Positions 61,317 to 64,000 of a stretch of 64,000 nt of DNA are shown here, piece by piece (position 1 is the stretch's first letter; every line of letters starts with the position of its first letter). A model generated the notes under the pieces. That model searched no databases. It had not been told where the DNA came from and saw only the letters and a program-made list of their open reading frames with translations. A program made the position numbers and the translations under genes. The DNA lies in contig NZ_JBHUEJ010000024.1 of assembly GCF_042680565.1 (NCBI RefSeq), positions 1 through 64,000 on the forward strand, read 5' to 3'. Origin of the DNA: Ottowia flava. Lineage in GTDB: Bacteria; Pseudomonadota; Gammaproteobacteria; Burkholderiales; Burkholderiaceae_C.

Positions 61317-64000
61317 TCATTCGGGATAACCCTTCATTTTATCGGCTTGGGCGGGCGCAGCCGTTTCCGGCGCGCGCCGCCAGCGCCGCCGCGCCCAATT
61401 GGCGAGATCGTCCAGGTAGCAGTACACCACCGGCACCACCACCAGGGTCAGCAGGGACGAGGTGATCACCCCGCCGATCACCGCCTGGCCCATGGGTGCG
61501 CGCTGCTCGCTGCCCTCGCTCACGGCAAAGGCCAGCGGCACCATGCCGAACACCATGGCCAGCGTGGTCATCAGGATGGGGCGCAGGCGCACCCGTGCGG
61601 CCAGCAACAGCGCCTGATCGCGCGGCAGCGGCTCGGTGTGTTCGCCGTCGCCCACGCGGCCCTCGCGCGCGCGAATGGCAAAGTCGACCAGCAGGATGGC
61701 GTTCTTGGTCACCAGGCCCATCAGCATGACGATGCCGATGATCGAGAACATCGACATGCTGGAGCCGAACAGCAGCAGCGCGAGCACCACGCCGATCAGC
61801 GTGAGCGGCAGCGAGGTCATCAGCGCCAGCGGCTGCAAAAAGCTCTTGAACTGGCTGGCGAGGATCATGTAGATGAAGATGATCGCCATGGCCAGCGCCT
61901 GCAGCGCGTAGGCGAACGATTCCTGCATGTTCTTGGTGGCGCCGCCAAAGGTGGTGGTGTAGCCGGGCGGGATCGCCATGTCGTTCAGCAGCGCACGGAT
62001 GTCGCCCGACACCTCGCCCGTGCTGCGGCCCGCCACGTTGGCCGTGATCTGGATCTCGCGCAGCATGGCACGGCGGTTGATCTGGTTGGTGCCGGTGGCT
62101 TCGCTCAGCGTGGCCACCTGGTTCAGGCGCACGATGCGCGGCGTGCCATCGGCGTTGGCGCCGGCCGTGAGCGGCAGGCGTTCCAGGTCCTGCATGGTGG
62201 TGCGCGCCGCGGGCGCCAGCCGCACGATCACGTCGTAGGTCTGGTCGTCCGGCGCGCGCCAGTTGCCCACCGTGGTGCCGGCCACCAGGGTGCGCAGCGG
62301 CGCCGCCACCTGCGCGCTGGACAGGCCCAGCTCCGACGCCGCTTCGCGCTTGACGGTGACCTGCACCGTCGGCTTGTCCGGCTTGCTGCTGGAGTCGAGA
62401 TCGACCAGGCCAGGAATCGCCTGCAGGCGTTCCAGCAGCGGGCGCGCCAGGCGCTCCAGCTCCGCCTGGTCGGGCCCCTGCAGCGAAAACTCGATCTGCT
62501 TTTGTCCGCCCACCGGCTCCATCACGCCCGACTGCGTCACCGTGATGCCGGGCACGGCGGCCAGGCGCTGGCGGAAGTCGGCGGCCAGCACCTCGGCGCT
62601 GCGGGTGCGCCCTTCGCGGTCGGTCAGGCGCACGTACAGGCTGGCGTTGGTCTTGCCCTGCGCCGCGCCGGTGTTGATGGTGGTCACGGTGTAGCGCACC
62701 TCGGGGTAGCTGCGCAGGATGGCGTCCACCTGGCGCGCCTTGGCCTCGGTCGCCTCCAGCGACGAGCCTTGCGGCGTGTAGAAGGCCACCGTGGTTTCGG
62801 AAAAGTCCGCCTTCGGCACGAATTCCGTGCCCAGCAGGCGCACCATGAACACGCTGGCCGCGAAGATCGCCGCCGCCACCAGCAGGGTCAGCGCCTTGTG
62901 CGCCAGCGACCAGGCCAGCAGGCGCTGGTAGGCGCCTGCCAGCGCTTCGGTGGCGCGGTCAAACCAGCCGGTCACGCGGCCCAGCGTGCGGTCGTACAGC
63001 GTTGCTGGCTGCTGCCCGCGCTGGCCGTGCGCGTGCATGGCCGGGTCTTCCCACACCGACGACAGCATCGGGTCCAGCGTGAAGGCGACGAACATCGAAA
63101 TCAGCACCGCGGCCACGATGGTGATGCCGAATTCGTGGAAGAACTTGCCGATGATCCCCTGCATGAAGCCGATCGGCAGGAACACCGCGACGATCGACAG
63201 CGTGGTCGCCAGCACCGCCAGGCCGATCTCCTGCGTGCCCTGCATCGCCGCCGGCCACGGCGCCTTGCCCATCTGCGCGTGGCGCACGATGTTCTCGCGC
63301 ACCACGATCGCGTCGTCGATCAGCAGGCCCACGCACAGGCTCAGCGCCATCAGCGTGATCATGTTGATGGTGAAGCCGAAGGCCTGCATGAAAAAGAAGG
63401 TGCCGATGATCGAGATCGGCAGCGTCAGCCCGGTGATCACCGTGCTGCGCCAGCTGTTCAGGAACAGGAAGACGATCAGCACCGTCAGCAGCGCGCCCTC
63501 GATCAGCGTCTGGCGCACGTTCTTCACCGCCACGCGGATCTGGCGCGACTGGTCGACCACCGGCTCCAGCTTCACGCCCGGGGGCAGCTCGGCCTTCAGC
63601 TGCGCGATGGCGGCGTTCAGCCCGTCCACCACCTCGATCGTGTTTTCGTCCTGCGCCTTCTGCACCGCCACCAGCAGCATCCGCTGGCCATTGAAGTGGG
63701 CCAGTGTCTCCAGCTCCTGGGCGCCGTCGTGCACGGTGGCGACCTGGTCCAGCGTGATGGCGCTGCCGCCGCGCCGCGCGACGATGATGCGGCCAAAGTC
63801 CTCTGGCCGCGTCAGCCGGCCTTCCAACTGCACCGTCAGCTCCTGCGCGCCGGTGCGCACGGGGCCAAGCGGCTGGTCCTGGTTCTCGCTGCGCACCGCC
63901 GCCATCACCTGCTCGGGCGTCACCGCCAGCGCCTCCAGCGCGGTCGGGTTCAGGTAGATGTGGATCTCACGCTTGGCGCCGCCCACCAGGTTGACGGCGC
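61317..64000 (-). CDS. RND efflux permease, HAE1 family (5' part missing)
   Basis: About 894 C-terminal residues of a roughly 1030-1040-residue inner-membrane drug/proton antiporter; the start lies beyond the right edge. Transmembrane and porter signatures are clear: ALSLCVGLLIDDAIVVRENIV (with the proton-relay Asp pair), AVFLPIGFMQGIIGKFFHEF, and MAIIFIYMILASQFKSFLQPLALM with the GLVTKNAILLVDF block. It exports hydrophobic compounds through a TolC channel, and a tolC gene is three genes downstream on the same strand. The adaptor gene is expected just outside the window. Confidence 0.95.
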   Translation of the reverse strand, partial: AVNLVGGAKREIHIYLNPTALEALAVTPEQVMAAVRSENQDQPLGPVRTGAQELTVQLEGRLTRPEDFGRIIVARRGGSAITLDQVATVHDGAQELETLAHFNGQRMLLVAVQKAQDENTIEVVDGLNAAIAQLKAELPPGVKLEPVVDQSRQIRVAVKNVRQTLIEGALLTVLIVFLFLNSWRSTVITGLTLPISIIGTFFFMQAFGFTINMITLMALSLCVGLLIDDAIVVRENIVRHAQMGKAPWPAAMQGTQEIGLAVLATTLSIVAVFLPIGFMQGIIGKFFHEFGITIVAAVLISMFVAFTLDPMLSSVWEDPAMHAHGQRGQQPATLYDRTLGRVTGWFDRATEALAGAYQRLLAWSLAHKALTLLVAAAIFAASVFMVRLLGTEFVPKADFSETTVAFYTPQGSSLEATEAKARQVDAILRSYPEVRYTVTTINTGAAQGKTNASLYVRLTDREGRTRSAEVLAADFRQRLAAVPGITVTQSGVMEPVGGQKQIEFSLQGPDQAELERLARPLLERLQAIPGLVDLDSSSKPDKPTVQVTVKREAASELGLSSAQVAAPLRTLVAGTTVGNWRAPDDQTYDVIVRLAPAARTTMQDLERLPLTAGANADGTPRIVRLNQVATLSEATGTNQINRRAMLREIQITANVAGRSTGEVSGDIRALLNDMAIPPGYTTTFGGATKNMQESFAYALQALAMAIIFIYMILASQFKSFLQPLALMTSLPLTLIGVVLALLLFGSSMSMFSIIGIVMLMGLVTKNAILLVDFAIRAREGRVGDGEHTEPLPRDQALLLAARVRLRPILMTTLAMVFGMVPLAFAVSEGSEQRAPMGQAVIGGVITSSLLTLVVVPVVYCYLDDLANWARRRWRRAPETAAPAQADKMKGYPE

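Overview
The window is high-GC (roughly two-thirds G+C) chromosomal DNA from a betaproteobacterium of the order Burkholderiales, most likely family Comamonadaceae. This rests on recognisable housekeeping gene order (tig-clpP-clpX-lon, clpS-clpA, ybgC-tolQRA, ribBA-ribH-nusB, xseA divergent from exbB-exbD-lpxK, tolC-rhodanese-pcm) and on a dispersed short intergenic repeat of the type common in that family. The genus cannot be fixed from sequence alone. The window is open at both ends: the start of a gene leaves at the left edge, and an RND efflux permease runs off the right edge.

Layout. 1-5.5 kb: an Lrp/AsnC regulator divergent from a nucleoside-recognition-domain membrane protein, a D-2-hydroxyacid dehydrogenase, lexA with two tandem SOS boxes plus a small downstream gene, and a Pro/Ala-rich CAP-domain lipoprotein. 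5.5-12.5 kb (minus strand): exbB-exbD-lpxK-Trm112-kdsB-adk, interrupted by an SMR efflux gene and a lipoprotein carboxylesterase. 12.8-22 kb (plus): xseA, sodB, an IS630 transposase remnant, then tig-clpP-clpX-lon. 22-22.9 kb: five tRNA genes, with a Gly-Cys pair duplicated. 22.9-31 kb: a conserved hypothetical, a monomeric NADP isocitrate dehydrogenase broken by a run of N, a bd-type (CioAB-like) quinol oxidase behind a perfect FNR box, a DUF192 protein and a second, homodimeric isocitrate dehydrogenase. 31-38 kb: cold-shock protein, clpS-clpA, a GT39-like membrane protein and exonuclease I. 38-47 kb (minus): thioredoxin-like protein, tolA-tolR-tolQ-ybgC, an aminotransferase, a polysaccharide deacetylase-like protein, nusB-ribH-ribBA. 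47-54 kb: AEC transporter, acyltransferase, pdxH, ChaC-like protein, OmpA-domain protein, CYTH-CHAD protein and gloA. 54-64 kb: a TRAP transporter with a small coupled ORF inside it, exosortase H with its associated membrane protein, and tolC-rhodanese-pcm followed by an RND permease.

Functional themes are envelope biogenesis (lpxK, kdsB, tol, the acyltransferase, TolC/RND, exosortase H) and protein quality control (trigger factor, ClpXP, Lon, ClpAS). Others are the SOS response, riboflavin and PLP metabolism, and microaerobic respiration.

The most unusual signals are: (1) a family of about 15 copies of a roughly 50-60 bp imperfect-palindrome repeat (core GCGCAGGTGGTTGTAGGGC), one of which sits in frame inside xseA and another supplies the stop codon of pcm; (2) a 42-codon Arg-rich ORF with a 63-bp internal duplication, joined by ATGA overlaps to both TRAP membrane-subunit genes; (3) an exosortase H pair with no substrate in view. 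I did not find a clear candidate for a wholly new defence or metabolic system.
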